A stretch of DNA of 64,000 nt, from contig NZ_CP018335.1 of the NCBI RefSeq assembly GCF_001902295.1, forward strand, positions 3,658,001 to 3,722,000. Direction: 5' to 3'. The position numbers and the translations under genes were made by a program. This DNA is from Clostridium kluyveri. Its GTDB lineage: Bacteria; Bacillota; Clostridia; Clostridiales; Clostridiaceae. The notes under the pieces are model-generated. The model did no database searches and was not told the origin of the DNA. It was given only the letters and a program-made list of their open reading frames with translations. Below are positions 53,302 through 62,090 of this stretch, piece by piece; the stretch's first letter is position 1; each line of letters begins with the position of its first letter.

Positions 53302-53652
53302 TTATACTAAATTATTTATTGCGTCTAAAATAGCCTTTACCAACTCTGCATTTTTATTGGAATTAGTAAAGGCTCTGTTGAAAGTGAACAGTGTTTTTGC
53401 AATGTTTTCAATTTGTTGTTCGGTTGTTATAGGTATAGGCTGTAACTCATCAAACACCACTGTTTTTGCTGTCGGATCTACATGATATTTAATTACTCTA
53501 CTAAATTCATCCTTATAAGCTCCATATTCTAAGTCTATATAGGTAATTCCATTCCAGACAGGTCTTTCTTCTGTAGCATCTGTCTGTTCTCCTGTATCTA
53601 AGATTACTTTCCCTGTCTGATTATCATATACTATACGTCTTCCTAAATTCAT
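53302..53652 (-). CDS. Prophage tail-associated protein in the XkdW position
   Basis: 116 residues: MNLGRRIVYDNQTGKVILDTG, then VWNGITYIDLEYGAYKDEFSRVIKYHVD and a helical end FTNSNKNAELVKAILDAINNLV. The small beta-rich front and helical back, together with the position between fibre and XkdX, match XkdW-like proteins seen in clostridial PBSX-type prophages. Sequence family not confirmed. AGGAGG lies upstream (TAGGAGGATAAAA). Confidence 0.65.
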   Translation of the reverse strand: MNLGRRIVYDNQTGKVILDTGEQTDATEERPVWNGITYIDLEYGAYKDEFSRVIKYHVDPTAKTVVFDELQPIPITTEQQIENIAKTLFTFNRAFTNSNKNAELVKAILDAINNLV

Positions 53653-53662
53653 TTTTATCCTC

Positions 53663-55102
53663 CTATGCTATTGTAAGTGGACTTACTAAGTCTGTTGATA
53701 CTTTGATGTTTTTTATATATGCATTATAATCTTCATTATAAGACTTTATAAGAAATTCAAATACATCTCCTTGACTACAAGTTACATCTATAGTTTCCGT
53801 TGTCCATGAAGTCGAATTGTATGAATTGCTAGTTACAAGACTACCGTTTTTATCTACTTCATATGCCAGGGATGCGCTGCCACCACAGCGTAGATCAAAT
53901 GATATTCGTATTTTCCCTTTTATGTTTGTAGTTATTGTTTTACCGACTTTTACTCTTGTGTATGAAGTAGTATTATATTGCTGCGAATCCCAAAATAATA
54001 TATTTGAATCTCCTGCTGTTAATTCGTATGGCTTTAATGTACCTATTTTCCCGAACATGCTAACATCTTCTCTTATATTTTCAGTCTTTAAATTTGCATC
54101 ACCCTTAACTATACCACTACCATTATGGTAACCATTAGAAATAGTCTGGTCTGTTGTTCCTGGTGTTAATGTCACTGCCCCTCTATTCGGCATGGTCCCG
54201 GTCTGTCCTGCAATAGTTGTTCCAGATAAAACATTGGCTACAGGAACCGTAACTGCACTTACCTTCCCACTTCCGTTATGATATCCTGCAGGTATAGTTT
54301 GATCTGAACCGGAAGGAGTTATTGTTATGGCTCCCTTATTTGGCATGGTTCCTGTTCTAAGCTGTCCATCAGAATTGCTAAATTTTACTCCACTAAGTAC
54401 CTGACTTTCCACAGCATTTCCTTGTCCTCTTGCTATGGCATTTATGGCAGCTATAATATCATCCCATGTGGCATCACTGCCTAAACTGCCTCCTTTACTG
54501 TTAACGGCACTAATCGCATCAGCTTTTACGTTAGTGCCAGACTGAAAAACCTCGTTTATCATCTTAATAATATCAGTTTTCTCTGTAGTTGCAGGTGTAC
54601 CATTTGCTGTATGGCTATTTACTGTTGTTGAATTTCCCCCATTGGCAGGTAATGAACTTGGGAAATCCGTTATTTGGGATTTTGTATGAGTATGAGCCTT
54701 TGGTGCCTGTGCATTTACTCCAGAACTATCTAATGTAGCTACTCCACTAGCAGCTCCCATTTCTGTTCTTTTTACCTGTGCATCATTTGTTACATTTCCT
54801 AATCCTACATCTGCTTTAGTAGTGCCATATGGATTAGTACCAGTCGGAGGAGTATACACTTTTTTCTCTACCCCATCTATCTTTATATTTCCATTAGTAC
54901 TGGATTGCTCCACTTTGTTGGCTCCTGTACTTATGCCATCAAATTTTACTTTATCTTCTTTAGCCATTCTTCCATCTTGTGAAGAAGATGCTTTTTTCAC
55001 TATTTCAGTATCTGCTATATCCGCATTATAGTTTAAATCTTCTATATTTACTACGTCCGTACCTTCAGGCTTTTTAAATTCTAAATTCGCTGTTGTCTGC
55101 AT
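53663..55102 (-). CDS. Tail fibre protein 2 (repeat-containing)
   Basis: 479 residues. The N-terminus (MQTTANLEFKKPEGTDVVNIEDLNYNADIADTEI region) is the baseplate-attachment module common to clostridial XkdV-position fibres. Then follow TKADVGLGNVTND and HTHTKSQITDFPSSLPANGG, typical phage fibre shaft motifs. Two or more copies of a GxMPNxGAxTxTPGxxDQTIxxGYHNGSG repeat lie at about 245-330. The C-terminal 130 residues form a beta-sandwich-like receptor-binding domain. It would recognise the host surface. A regular ribosome binding site (GGGAGG) precedes the ATG. Confidence 0.82.
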   Translation of the reverse strand: MQTTANLEFKKPEGTDVVNIEDLNYNADIADTEIVKKASSSQDGRMAKEDKVKFDGISTGANKVEQSSTNGNIKIDGVEKKVYTPPTGTNPYGTTKADVGLGNVTNDAQVKRTEMGAASGVATLDSSGVNAQAPKAHTHTKSQITDFPSSLPANGGNSTTVNSHTANGTPATTEKTDIIKMINEVFQSGTNVKADAISAVNSKGGSLGSDATWDDIIAAINAIARGQGNAVESQVLSGVKFSNSDGQLRTGTMPNKGAITITPSGSDQTIPAGYHNGSGKVSAVTVPVANVLSGTTIAGQTGTMPNRGAVTLTPGTTDQTISNGYHNGSGIVKGDANLKTENIREDVSMFGKIGTLKPYELTAGDSNILFWDSQQYNTTSYTRVKVGKTITTNIKGKIRISFDLRCGGSASLAYEVDKNGSLVTSNSYNSTSWTTETIDVTCSQGDVFEFLIKSYNEDYNAYIKNIKVSTDLVSPLTIA

Positions 55103-55114
55103 TTATATTCCCTC

Positions 55115-55735
55115 CTATCCATCATAAACTTTCAAATCATTCCATGTCTTAGGTTTGGCCTGATTCCACGTAAGGTTTTTGTCCTTTAAGAAATTCCAAA
55201 CTGTATAAGTATATTTGAGATAATAGCCTAAATGAGCAGGCTTGATATCTTCAAGCATCTGTTTAAAATCTTCAAGATTCTTAGGTATCCCTTTAATCCC
55301 TATAAATTGAACTGTAAAGCTGTAGTCCTCTGGATGCATTATTACATCACACTCGCCGCCACTGAAAGCTTCTGCGGTGTTTTTTATCATCTGTCTTGTA
55401 GTAGTGCCTGAACCTCTTAGTTTTGCTTTTATGACTGCTCTTCTGTCTTCATAAGATTTATTCAGGTCAGTGGGAATGCTAAATATACTCTCCCAAAATA
55501 CAAGTCCCCAGGTTGCAGTATCTATAAAACACTGGTTTAGAATATCTTCTTCCTGCCAGGCAGAAAGGCCTAGTTCATAACTTGATACATCACCCCAGGA
55601 CTTAAATTCTAGAATCTCCTTTAGATGGGGAGGCAGCCTGTATAATAGATCAGGCCTGTAAGATTTAATTTCTTCATCAGATATCTGTTGTTCCTGGGAA
55701 TATCCGGTTGTTCCGTATTTTTCAGTACCATACAA
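55115..55735 (-). CDS. XkdU/YmfQ-like (DUF2313) phage tail protein
   Basis: About 206 residues. DUF2313 features: YRPDLLYRLPPHLKEILEF, LGLSAWQEEDILNQCFIDTATWGLVFWESIFSIP, YEDRRAVIKAKLRGSGTTTRQMIKNTAEAFSGGECDV and GIPKNLEDFKQMLEDIKPAHLGYYLKYTYT, ending in a TWND-type tail. In PBSX this protein sits next to the baseplate J protein XkdT. I choose the TTG at 55735: AAGGGGGTG is suitably spaced and the codon begins two bases after the upstream fibre's stop. Earlier ATG codons overlap the fibre frame without a ribosome binding site. Confidence 0.85.
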   Translation of the reverse strand: MYGTEKYGTTGYSQEQQISDEEIKSYRPDLLYRLPPHLKEILEFKSWGDVSSYELGLSAWQEEDILNQCFIDTATWGLVFWESIFSIPTDLNKSYEDRRAVIKAKLRGSGTTTRQMIKNTAEAFSGGECDVIMHPEDYSFTVQFIGIKGIPKNLEDFKQMLEDIKPAHLGYYLKYTYTVWNFLKDKNLTWNQAKPKTWNDLKVYDG

Positions 55736-55737
55736 AG

Positions 55738-58110
55738 TTACACCCCCTTGAGGTCGTTCCATGTACAACCTTTAGAAACTACATCTTTTTGTAATGCAAT
55801 TTTATCGTTGTTATATAATAAGTTAGGTAATTTGTTTATTGTGGTATCAAAATTCAATGAGTTATTTACTTCTTCATTAAGGGGTACATTATTTTGAGTA
55901 TCATAATAATCTAACCCAAATATGTTAAAAGTTGAAGAACCATTAAATTCTACCTGATTAGATTCAGCGTTTGAAAACTTAAATTCTATTCCGCCATATA
56001 CATTTCCATTATAAGTAAAAGTGCAGGGACGTATTAAATCAGGACTTCTCCCTAGTCCTAAACCAAAATAATGCATAGTAGAAGAATTATATAGTTTCTC
56101 GGCTCCTACATATAAAGAGGTTAATTCTGTAATACCATTACCTCTTTTAAAGCTGATAATACCTGTACTGTATGAATTTAAACTAGGATTTGTATTAGTA
56201 AGTTCGCATAGAGCGATAACAGATCGTCTATAACTGTTTTTTTGCAATTGCCCCGTTAAAATAACTCTTTTTGTAAAATCATTTACACTTTTACCTCCTA
56301 CTGTATTACTGTCCTCGGCCTTATCCACAATGCCATTGCCATTAGTATCATATACACTTTTTAACATATCACCATAACCAGCATTAGATATTTCATCTTT
56401 GGTAGCAAACTTATTGTTACTTTCAGTTTCAGTGTAATATCTATCATCATGGGTATGCCCTACATCTGACTTGTTCTCCAGCTGATTTTGAATATCCTCA
56501 GGAGCTGGTGTCCAGTCTGTGGCTTTATTACCAACTTCTAATTTAGCATTAGCAACATAAAAGGTTAAAGTTTCACCAGTATTAGCTCCATTTTTATATA
56601 CACATAATATATTATTTTTACCCACAGCCTTGATAGCAGTACATGTGTATCTTACCCATTCCGTAGTTATATTTATAGCTACTTTACTACTATCTAAGCC
56701 AAAATTCACCTGCATAGGGGCATCTGCTTTTAGCCAGGCAGAATAGGTATATTGACCTTCTTCATTTACAGTAGCAGCATAATTATTAGCAACATTATAT
56801 ATGCCATGTACCGTTGTTGGTGTACTTACTTTACAGCATTGCCCAAATCTACTATCAGATATTACTTCTATTGTAGTATCAGATCCATTTTTAGTCCAAT
56901 TAGAGAAACTTTGTGAAAAATCACCATTTTTTATTAAATTTCTTCCACCTACTTGTATAGCATCTATAGAAGTATCTACCTCATTCTTCGTATAAACATC
57001 TGGAAAATCTGTTATATCTACTCTTACATGTTTATGCCCCACATCCGACTTATGACTTACAGCATTCCAGGCATCTATTAAAGCTTGAGTTATTGTCTGC
57101 AATATAGATAAATTATTATGAGTATGTTTTTTACTATTAGTATCATCTAAATTTATCTTATCCTGCTTAGACATTTTTCCATCTACTGAAGAAGTAGCAA
57201 GTGGGATAGAATTAGCTGATATTGCCACCCAACCAGTCCCACTATACCTATAGGTTATATCTGTATCTTTTACATTCACAGTCCAACCGTCTTCAGGACT
57301 TGGATAGGTTGTTGCTATATCTGCAAAAGTTGAAACTGCTTCCTTCCAATCAAGATCCGTAATTACCTGACTTATTTTATTATCAATTTCATTTTTAGTA
57401 TATTTATCATCCCAATTAGGTTTATTTGTATTAATTGTATTTGATATGGCATTTTCGGCTTGTTTTGCTCTATTTATTTCGCCGGTGAGTGCTGTATTTA
57501 TATTATTTTCAGATTGAGTTGCCCTGTTAGCCTCACTATTTAAATTATTAGTCAGTACATTTTCGGCACCTTTAGCCCTATTGATTTCGGCATTTAAATT
57601 ATTGGTCAAGGTATTTTCAGCATTTTCTGCCCTACTAATTTCACTGTTTAAGTCATCTTCTATACCATCTTCCCTATTTTTAGCTCTATTGATTTCAATA
57701 TTTAAATTATCTTCTATCGTATCTTCCCTGTCTATTGCCCTATCTTTTTCTGCATTTAAAGCTATTTGAGTATTTACAATACTATCCTGAACTCTATTTA
57801 TATCTTCGGATTCTACAGTATCGCCCTGTGTCTGATAGGTTATATATACAGGGGAAACGGTTGAGAATATCTTAATTGTCTTTTTCCAAGGTGTAAGGCT
57901 TGGAGTAGATACTATAACATTTTCTATCTTGGTTCCTGTTAATTTACTTCCGGTATACACATTAATAGAAGGCAAACTTACATTGTCATGCTGGAGTTCA
58001 CCTTCATATACACCATCTGTAACTTGTATTTCTTCCTCAATTACATAGGTGTTATTATCAAGTTTATTTAATTTCTCTGTAAATTTATCTATACTTTCTG
58101 GATATGCCAT
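55738..58110 (-). CDS. Tail fibre protein 1 (coiled-coil shaft, carbohydrate-binding-like module)
   Basis: 790 residues. The N-terminal 110 form an attachment domain. About 110-230 is a trimeric-coil shaft of repeated 16-residue units of the INRAKxAENxLxNNLNxE kind. Then come WVAISANSIPLATSSVDGKMSKQDK and HVRVDITDFPDVYTKNEVD fibre motifs, a carbohydrate-binding-like beta domain (RNLIKNGDFSQSFSNWTKNG to WTPAPEDIQNQ, about 380-530), another HTHDDRYYTETE joint and a C-terminal receptor domain. The last residues CTWNDLKGV resemble the C-terminal tail of the XkdU-like protein. It is placed between XkdT and XkdU, unlike PBSX. Confidence 0.83.
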   Translation of the reverse strand: MAYPESIDKFTEKLNKLDNNTYVIEEEIQVTDGVYEGELQHDNVSLPSINVYTGSKLTGTKIENVIVSTPSLTPWKKTIKIFSTVSPVYITYQTQGDTVESEDINRVQDSIVNTQIALNAEKDRAIDREDTIEDNLNIEINRAKNREDGIEDDLNSEISRAENAENTLTNNLNAEINRAKGAENVLTNNLNSEANRATQSENNINTALTGEINRAKQAENAISNTINTNKPNWDDKYTKNEIDNKISQVITDLDWKEAVSTFADIATTYPSPEDGWTVNVKDTDITYRYSGTGWVAISANSIPLATSSVDGKMSKQDKINLDDTNSKKHTHNNLSILQTITQALIDAWNAVSHKSDVGHKHVRVDITDFPDVYTKNEVDTSIDAIQVGGRNLIKNGDFSQSFSNWTKNGSDTTIEVISDSRFGQCCKVSTPTTVHGIYNVANNYAATVNEEGQYTYSAWLKADAPMQVNFGLDSSKVAINITTEWVRYTCTAIKAVGKNNILCVYKNGANTGETLTFYVANAKLEVGNKATDWTPAPEDIQNQLENKSDVGHTHDDRYYTETESNNKFATKDEISNAGYGDMLKSVYDTNGNGIVDKAEDSNTVGGKSVNDFTKRVILTGQLQKNSYRRSVIALCELTNTNPSLNSYSTGIISFKRGNGITELTSLYVGAEKLYNSSTMHYFGLGLGRSPDLIRPCTFTYNGNVYGGIEFKFSNAESNQVEFNGSSTFNIFGLDYYDTQNNVPLNEEVNNSLNFDTTINKLPNLLYNNDKIALQKDVVSKGCTWNDLKGV

Positions 58111-58113
58111 TTA

Positions 58114-59238
58114 TCACACCCCTAAACTTATAGTCCCTACCACTGGTATCTCTTCATCTGCTAAAGCTATATTAGAAGTTCCATTGTTTAAAGTTAAGCT
58201 ATCACTATCATAATCAACTATTCCATCTGTACTTAATAAAATACCTCCAACTTTTGCATAGCTTATATAGGTAGAATTAAAGGCCAGGTCGCTCAAATAT
58301 TTCTGTATGGCTTCATTGAAATTATCCTGTACCTGCTGCAAAGTGTATCCATTTGCAAGAACTACTTTAGCTGTTATATTCATTGCTTTTTCTGTGGCAG
58401 ATACTACTGTACAAACTGCACCTATAGGAGCCTGGCCTTCTCCTTTTCCTTCTGGTTCCGGATCTATATAATCTTTTACTTTCTGAACTAATTCATTATC
58501 TGCTGCCCTTTTATTACTGTTTATTATTACTACCTTAACGGTACCATTTCCATTCCAGAGTGGGAATGGTTTTGCATCTCCTACTCCTGGTACCTCTTTA
58601 GCCCACTTTACATAGTCATACTTATTGCCACTAGTTGTTGGCTTTTGCAATCTCTCTAAAATCCTTTCTTTATAATCGTCATTACTTTCAACATCAGTGC
58701 CACTTGTGAAATCATGGTCATTAACTATATTTTGTACTCCATTTATAGGGGTTGTAAGTATAGTTATGGTGTTTGCCTTTACATTTCCTACAGTACCGGC
58801 TTCAGTACATTCCACCTGTATTTCAACTATTCCAGTATCATCTATAGTCTTTGTTTCAAGAAATTGAAATTCAATACTCCGGTTATCTTCCGTTGAAACT
58901 GTACTGGCTATTTTACCACTTTGAATAACTGTGCCAGATACTCCCCTGATTTTTATTGTATCCTTTGTTTTGGTAGCATCTTTTCTTATGACTCCTATAG
59001 CAGCACCTACAAGGTCTAAATATCCATCATAGCTAGTTCCCAAATACACTAACTTTATAAAAGCTATCATAAGCTGCCTGTGTTTGTATTCTTCTTCTGC
59101 CACTGGCCTTGTGATACTCCAGAAAAAGTCTCCTTCCATTGTACTTACATCAGAAGGAGCTTTAGAGAGCATTCTTGCATGTATAGTGTCTGTATCTTCC
59201 TTTAAAAAATCAGGTACTGCAGGCATTGTATCTGCCAT
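58114..59238 (-). CDS. xkdT: Baseplate J-like protein (XkdT)
   Basis: 374 residues from the ATG at 59238, which has GGGGTGAT upstream; an in-frame start 15 bases earlier falls before that site. Baseplate J features: YKHRQLMIAFIKLVYLGTSYDGYLDLVGAAIGV, then the strands of the gpJ domain and the hallmark SNDDYKERILERLQKPTTSGNKYDYVKWAKEVPGVGDAKPFPLWNG, then VKVVIINSN and a C-terminal domain. It forms the wedge of the contractile-tail baseplate. Confidence 0.93.
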   Translation of the reverse strand: MADTMPAVPDFLKEDTDTIHARMLSKAPSDVSTMEGDFFWSITRPVAEEEYKHRQLMIAFIKLVYLGTSYDGYLDLVGAAIGVIRKDATKTKDTIKIRGVSGTVIQSGKIASTVSTEDNRSIEFQFLETKTIDDTGIVEIQVECTEAGTVGNVKANTITILTTPINGVQNIVNDHDFTSGTDVESNDDYKERILERLQKPTTSGNKYDYVKWAKEVPGVGDAKPFPLWNGNGTVKVVIINSNKRAADNELVQKVKDYIDPEPEGKGEGQAPIGAVCTVVSATEKAMNITAKVVLANGYTLQQVQDNFNEAIQKYLSDLAFNSTYISYAKVGGILLSTDGIVDYDSDSLTLNNGTSNIALADEEIPVVGTISLGV

Positions 59239-59242
59239 ATTA

Positions 59243-59701
59243 TCACCCCACATTCACAGAATTGTTTAACCCCACACTCTTACCGTCTACAGTAATCACC
59301 GTATATTCATAATACAATTCTCCGTTATTTTGCCATTTAAAAGTAAAGTTTGTAACATCTTTAGTTCTTGGATGCACCATTAAAGCCTCCACTGTCATTC
59401 TTTTTACTTCAAGCTCTATGGCATCCCTCGAATACTGACCATTTTCAAGACTTGAGAACTCCTGGCCAAATAAGTTACTGTATATATACTTATACCTATC
59501 TGTTAAAAGTGCCATCTGACACCACTGTGCGTAAGCTTCCAAATCATCACACTTTTTTATAGTTCCATCAGGATTCTTTACAAATTCACCTTTCGCAAAA
59601 TTAAACTTATAGGAACCTTTATATTCAATGCCAGTATTAGTGTTAGTTGTGCTACTGCCAGTATCATCCGTATAATAACTATCAGGGAATAGATTAGGCA
59701 T
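59243..59701 (-). CDS. xkdS: DUF2634 phage baseplate protein (XkdS)
   Basis: 152 residues. MPNLFPDSYYTDDTGSS start, then YKFNFAKGEFVKNPDGTIKKCDDLEAYAQWCQMALLTDRYKYIYSNLFGQEFSSL, which is the gp25/DUF2634 pattern, and DVTNFTFKWQNNGELYYEYTVITVDG. A baseplate wedge component of contractile tails. It overlaps neither neighbour: the XkdR-like stop is adjacent and xkdT follows after 4 bp. Confidence 0.92.
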   Translation of the reverse strand: MPNLFPDSYYTDDTGSSTTNTNTGIEYKGSYKFNFAKGEFVKNPDGTIKKCDDLEAYAQWCQMALLTDRYKYIYSNLFGQEFSSLENGQYSRDAIELEVKRMTVEALMVHPRTKDVTNFTFKWQNNGELYYEYTVITVDGKSVGLNNSVNVG

Positions 59702-60031
59702 TTATCTCACCCTCCCTATAACGATAAATTCACTTCCTACCTGGGCAACCAATACCCTGTCACCACTTTTTAAAGGCTTCAATCCATCTGGTGTTATTAC
59801 ATTATGTGAATGGCTATATTCACCGGCACTATTAGTATTAGTAAAATAATCCTTATCCATGGTTAAATAGTCCAGCACCTTGTAATCTGTTATTACATCT
59901 TTAAAGTTATCAAGTTTCAACCCTGTTTCTGTCATGGTACCAAATTCAACTCCTAATCCTGAAACAGCACCATTTATGGATTTACTGGTTTCATCTTTCA
60001 CAACCCTAACTAGTTCCTCCATCTCCCGCAT
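59702..60031 (-). CDS. xkdR: DUF2577 phage protein (XkdR)
   Basis: 109 residues. Helical N-terminus MREMEELVRVVKDETSKSIN, then the OB-like strands with TDYKVLDYLTMDKDY and LKSGDRVLVAQVGSEFIVIGRVR, the DUF2577 signature of PBSX-type baseplates. GGAGG is eight bases before the ATG. It overlaps the end of the XkdQ-like gene by 26 bp. Confidence 0.92.
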   Translation of the reverse strand: MREMEELVRVVKDETSKSINGAVSGLGVEFGTMTETGLKLDNFKDVITDYKVLDYLTMDKDYFTNTNSAGEYSHSHNVITPDGLKPLKSGDRVLVAQVGSEFIVIGRVR

Positions 60032-60989
60032 AAAACTTCCTCCTTATATAATCCATAGTTCCAACGGTTAACTCCATCTTCCCACTGCTTCCCAAAGTGT
60101 GTGTAACACTTGCCACATATAGTTCAACGCCATCAAGGCTTACTTTATCCCCTGCCCTTATGGTATTTATATCAACGCCACAGCTTATATTTATATAGTC
60201 CTCACCAGTGCTAAATATAGAATCTGCTCTTTTCTTGGCTTCATCTGCATTTGTCACTTTATCATCCTGGACTATCTTTCTTAGAGTGCCATATCCTCTG
60301 GTTTCTTTTTCATAGATACCAATAACAGGACTTAGACTTTCATCTGATTGGGTTCCAAGAACTTTTACCTGGGTTACAGCACCTTCCAATGAGCTGTATT
60401 CTTCTATTTCCTCTGCTATGGATTCTAATTTCCATACAGTAGTATTTGTACCTATCTCAATCAGATCCAGTTTATCTTCTTGCATTCTGACTTTATAAAG
60501 CTTACCACCTTTTTGAGCTGTTTCTTTAAGGTCGTTAACTATCATATCAAGAATTTTATCACCCCTATAAGGTTTTTTTGCAAGACCTATACCTGTATCC
60601 ACAAAAGTTCCTATAGGTATATTCCAGTCATTGGTATACTTTGTTATCCTCTGGGTGGCGGTCTGTCCTTCTGGATGTAAATATTCATCTTCTGAATTTT
60701 CAAGATAGACTGTTTTCTCCTTGCACTCAAGGTTCAGATAATGCTCTTTCCTGTTTCTTTCCCTTTCCCATACAACACCCTTAAAAACTCTTACATCACT
60801 GGTTCCATTAAAGGGAGTATCCCATATTTCAATGCCATTACCTTTAACAAACTGGATACTCTGAAGCTGTTCAGTTTCAAGGAGCTTGACTGTGGCCACA
60901 TATGCTATAGAATCTATACTTTCCTGCAGTGTAATACCTTCATTTAAATTTTCTATTTTATAATTATCCTTTGCAATTATGCTTATCAA
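60006..60989 (-). CDS. xkdQ: XkdQ/YqbQ-like baseplate hub protein
   Basis: 327 residues from a TTG with AGGTAGGTGA upstream. The N-terminal strands (ITLQESIDSIAYVATVKLL, GIEIWDTPFNGTSDVRVFKGVVWE) and the central KYTNDWNIPIGTFVDTGIGLAKKPYRGDKILDMIVNDL segment match the XkdQ family, related to gpD/gp27 hub proteins. The C-terminus contains FSTGEDYINISCGVDINTIRAGDKVSLDG. It links tail tube and baseplate. Confidence 0.9.
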   Translation of the reverse strand: MISIIAKDNYKIENLNEGITLQESIDSIAYVATVKLLETEQLQSIQFVKGNGIEIWDTPFNGTSDVRVFKGVVWERERNRKEHYLNLECKEKTVYLENSEDEYLHPEGQTATQRITKYTNDWNIPIGTFVDTGIGLAKKPYRGDKILDMIVNDLKETAQKGGKLYKVRMQEDKLDLIEIGTNTTVWKLESIAEEIEEYSSLEGAVTQVKVLGTQSDESLSPVIGIYEKETRGYGTLRKIVQDDKVTNADEAKKRADSIFSTGEDYINISCGVDINTIRAGDKVSLDGVELYVASVTHTLGSSGKMELTVGTMDYIRRKFYAGDGGTS

Positions 60990-61000
60990 ATCCCAATCAC

Positions 61001-61759
61001 CTACCTAACATAATCAGTGCAAATCCAACCGCCACGGTTGGACCAGTATATATCTGCCCAATTACCCTGGACACTTCCAATTTTATAGCACTCATCTTTT
61101 TTAACTGTTCCTCTAATCCCATAGCTTTCTCCAGGTCCATCCCTCACGTTAAGTACATCTGCGGTAACTATTATCCATTCTCCTTCCCTGTGGGAATACT
61201 TTGCACCACTACTTTCTGTGGTAGTTTGTCTATTGTCCTGGAGGGTGGAATCAACCTGGGATATTTTAAGGTCCCTATGTGTCCTGAATGTAAAGGTAAA
61301 ATACCTGTTGTTATTAAGTCCTTCTGGTCTTATCTCTTCATTCATAACGCTCATGTTTACAAGACTATTAAAGCCTATAACTGTTATAATAAGTCTCAAA
61401 GGTTCCTCTTGATCCTTCCACTTTTCAAGCTTTTCAATAGTTTCTTTTGAATTTGCTATATTTGTATACCTACAGTAAGGTTCATACACATCTGGAATAA
61501 GGGTTTCCATGTTTATTTCCTTTATTTTAGTGCCTTTGTCGCCTATGTCTATTTCTCCAATGTCTATAATATCTGCAGTATTGTACTTCTTCTCCCTGTT
61601 TATCGTAAGACTTAAGGGGTTCACTGGAAAATGGAAAGTCTCACTATCTTTTGTATTTGTTAGGTACACATCAAAGTTAAGGTTTATCACTCTTTTCACT
61701 GCATCCACTACAGACTGGCCTATATTCCCTATGGCATTTGCAAAACTTGTAAGATCCAT
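61001..61759 (-). CDS. XkdP-like tail protein with C-terminal SH3b domain
   Basis: 252 residues. Residues about 1-170 match the XkdP-type tube-tip protein (FHFPVNPLSLTINREKKYNTADIIDIGEID and KWKDQEEPLRLIITVIGFNSLVNMSVMNEE). In PBSX XkdP the C-terminus is a LysM domain. Here the last 65 residues are instead a bacterial SH3 domain: TADVLNVRDGPGESYGIRGTVKKDECYKI and WADIYWSNRGGWICTDYVR. Both modules can bind cell wall, so the swap keeps a wall-binding role at the tail tip. AAAGGAGTG precedes the ATG. Confidence 0.88.
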   Translation of the reverse strand: MDLTSFANAIGNIGQSVVDAVKRVINLNFDVYLTNTKDSETFHFPVNPLSLTINREKKYNTADIIDIGEIDIGDKGTKIKEINMETLIPDVYEPYCRYTNIANSKETIEKLEKWKDQEEPLRLIITVIGFNSLVNMSVMNEEIRPEGLNNNRYFTFTFRTHRDLKISQVDSTLQDNRQTTTESSGAKYSHREGEWIIVTADVLNVRDGPGESYGIRGTVKKDECYKIGSVQGNWADIYWSNRGGWICTDYVR

Positions 61760-61891
61760 GGCATCACTCCTTTACATTATCTCCAGGTGTAATTGGTATT
61801 GAAACTTCTTCTAAGCTAAATGAAGAAGAATTATCTAATATTCAAAAACTAGGGAAAGAATTAATTTCTATAACTGCTAATTTAAAAGTCT

Positions 61892-62086
61892 TTAATAAGT
61901 AACATTTACAATTAGATGTGGTGGTTTATTTTTGGCAACAATCTTTTTAAATTTATTACATTGCGTTTTGTTGCCATCTATACAAATATTAATTTCTCCT
62001 TTGTTAAAATTCTCACTTATTCTTATCAATTCGATTTGAATAAGTGAGCTTAATTTTTTTAATTCTTGAATAGTAAAATTTAACAT
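61892..62086 (-). CDS. Small prophage protein of unknown function
   Basis: 64 residues: MLNFTIQELKKLSSLIQIEL, then IRISENFNKGEINICIDGNK and a basic end. GAGGTGAGG lies immediately upstream of the ATG. It sits between the tape measure and the XkdP-like gene and reads in the operon direction. The 132 bp between its end and the XkdP-like start carry no minus-strand gene. Confidence 0.5.
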   Translation of the reverse strand: MLNFTIQELKKLSSLIQIELIRISENFNKGEINICIDGNKTQCNKFKKIVAKNKPPHLIVNVTY

Positions 62087-62090
62087 ATCC

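Noticed and set aside
61753..61902. Plus-strand frame in the prophage ending ETSSKLNEEELSNIQKLGKE then LISITANLKVFNK and a stop
   Set aside because: It reads like a protein C-terminus but has no start codon in frame, follows an in-frame stop and opposes the tail operon. It could be a relic; not strong enough to annotate.
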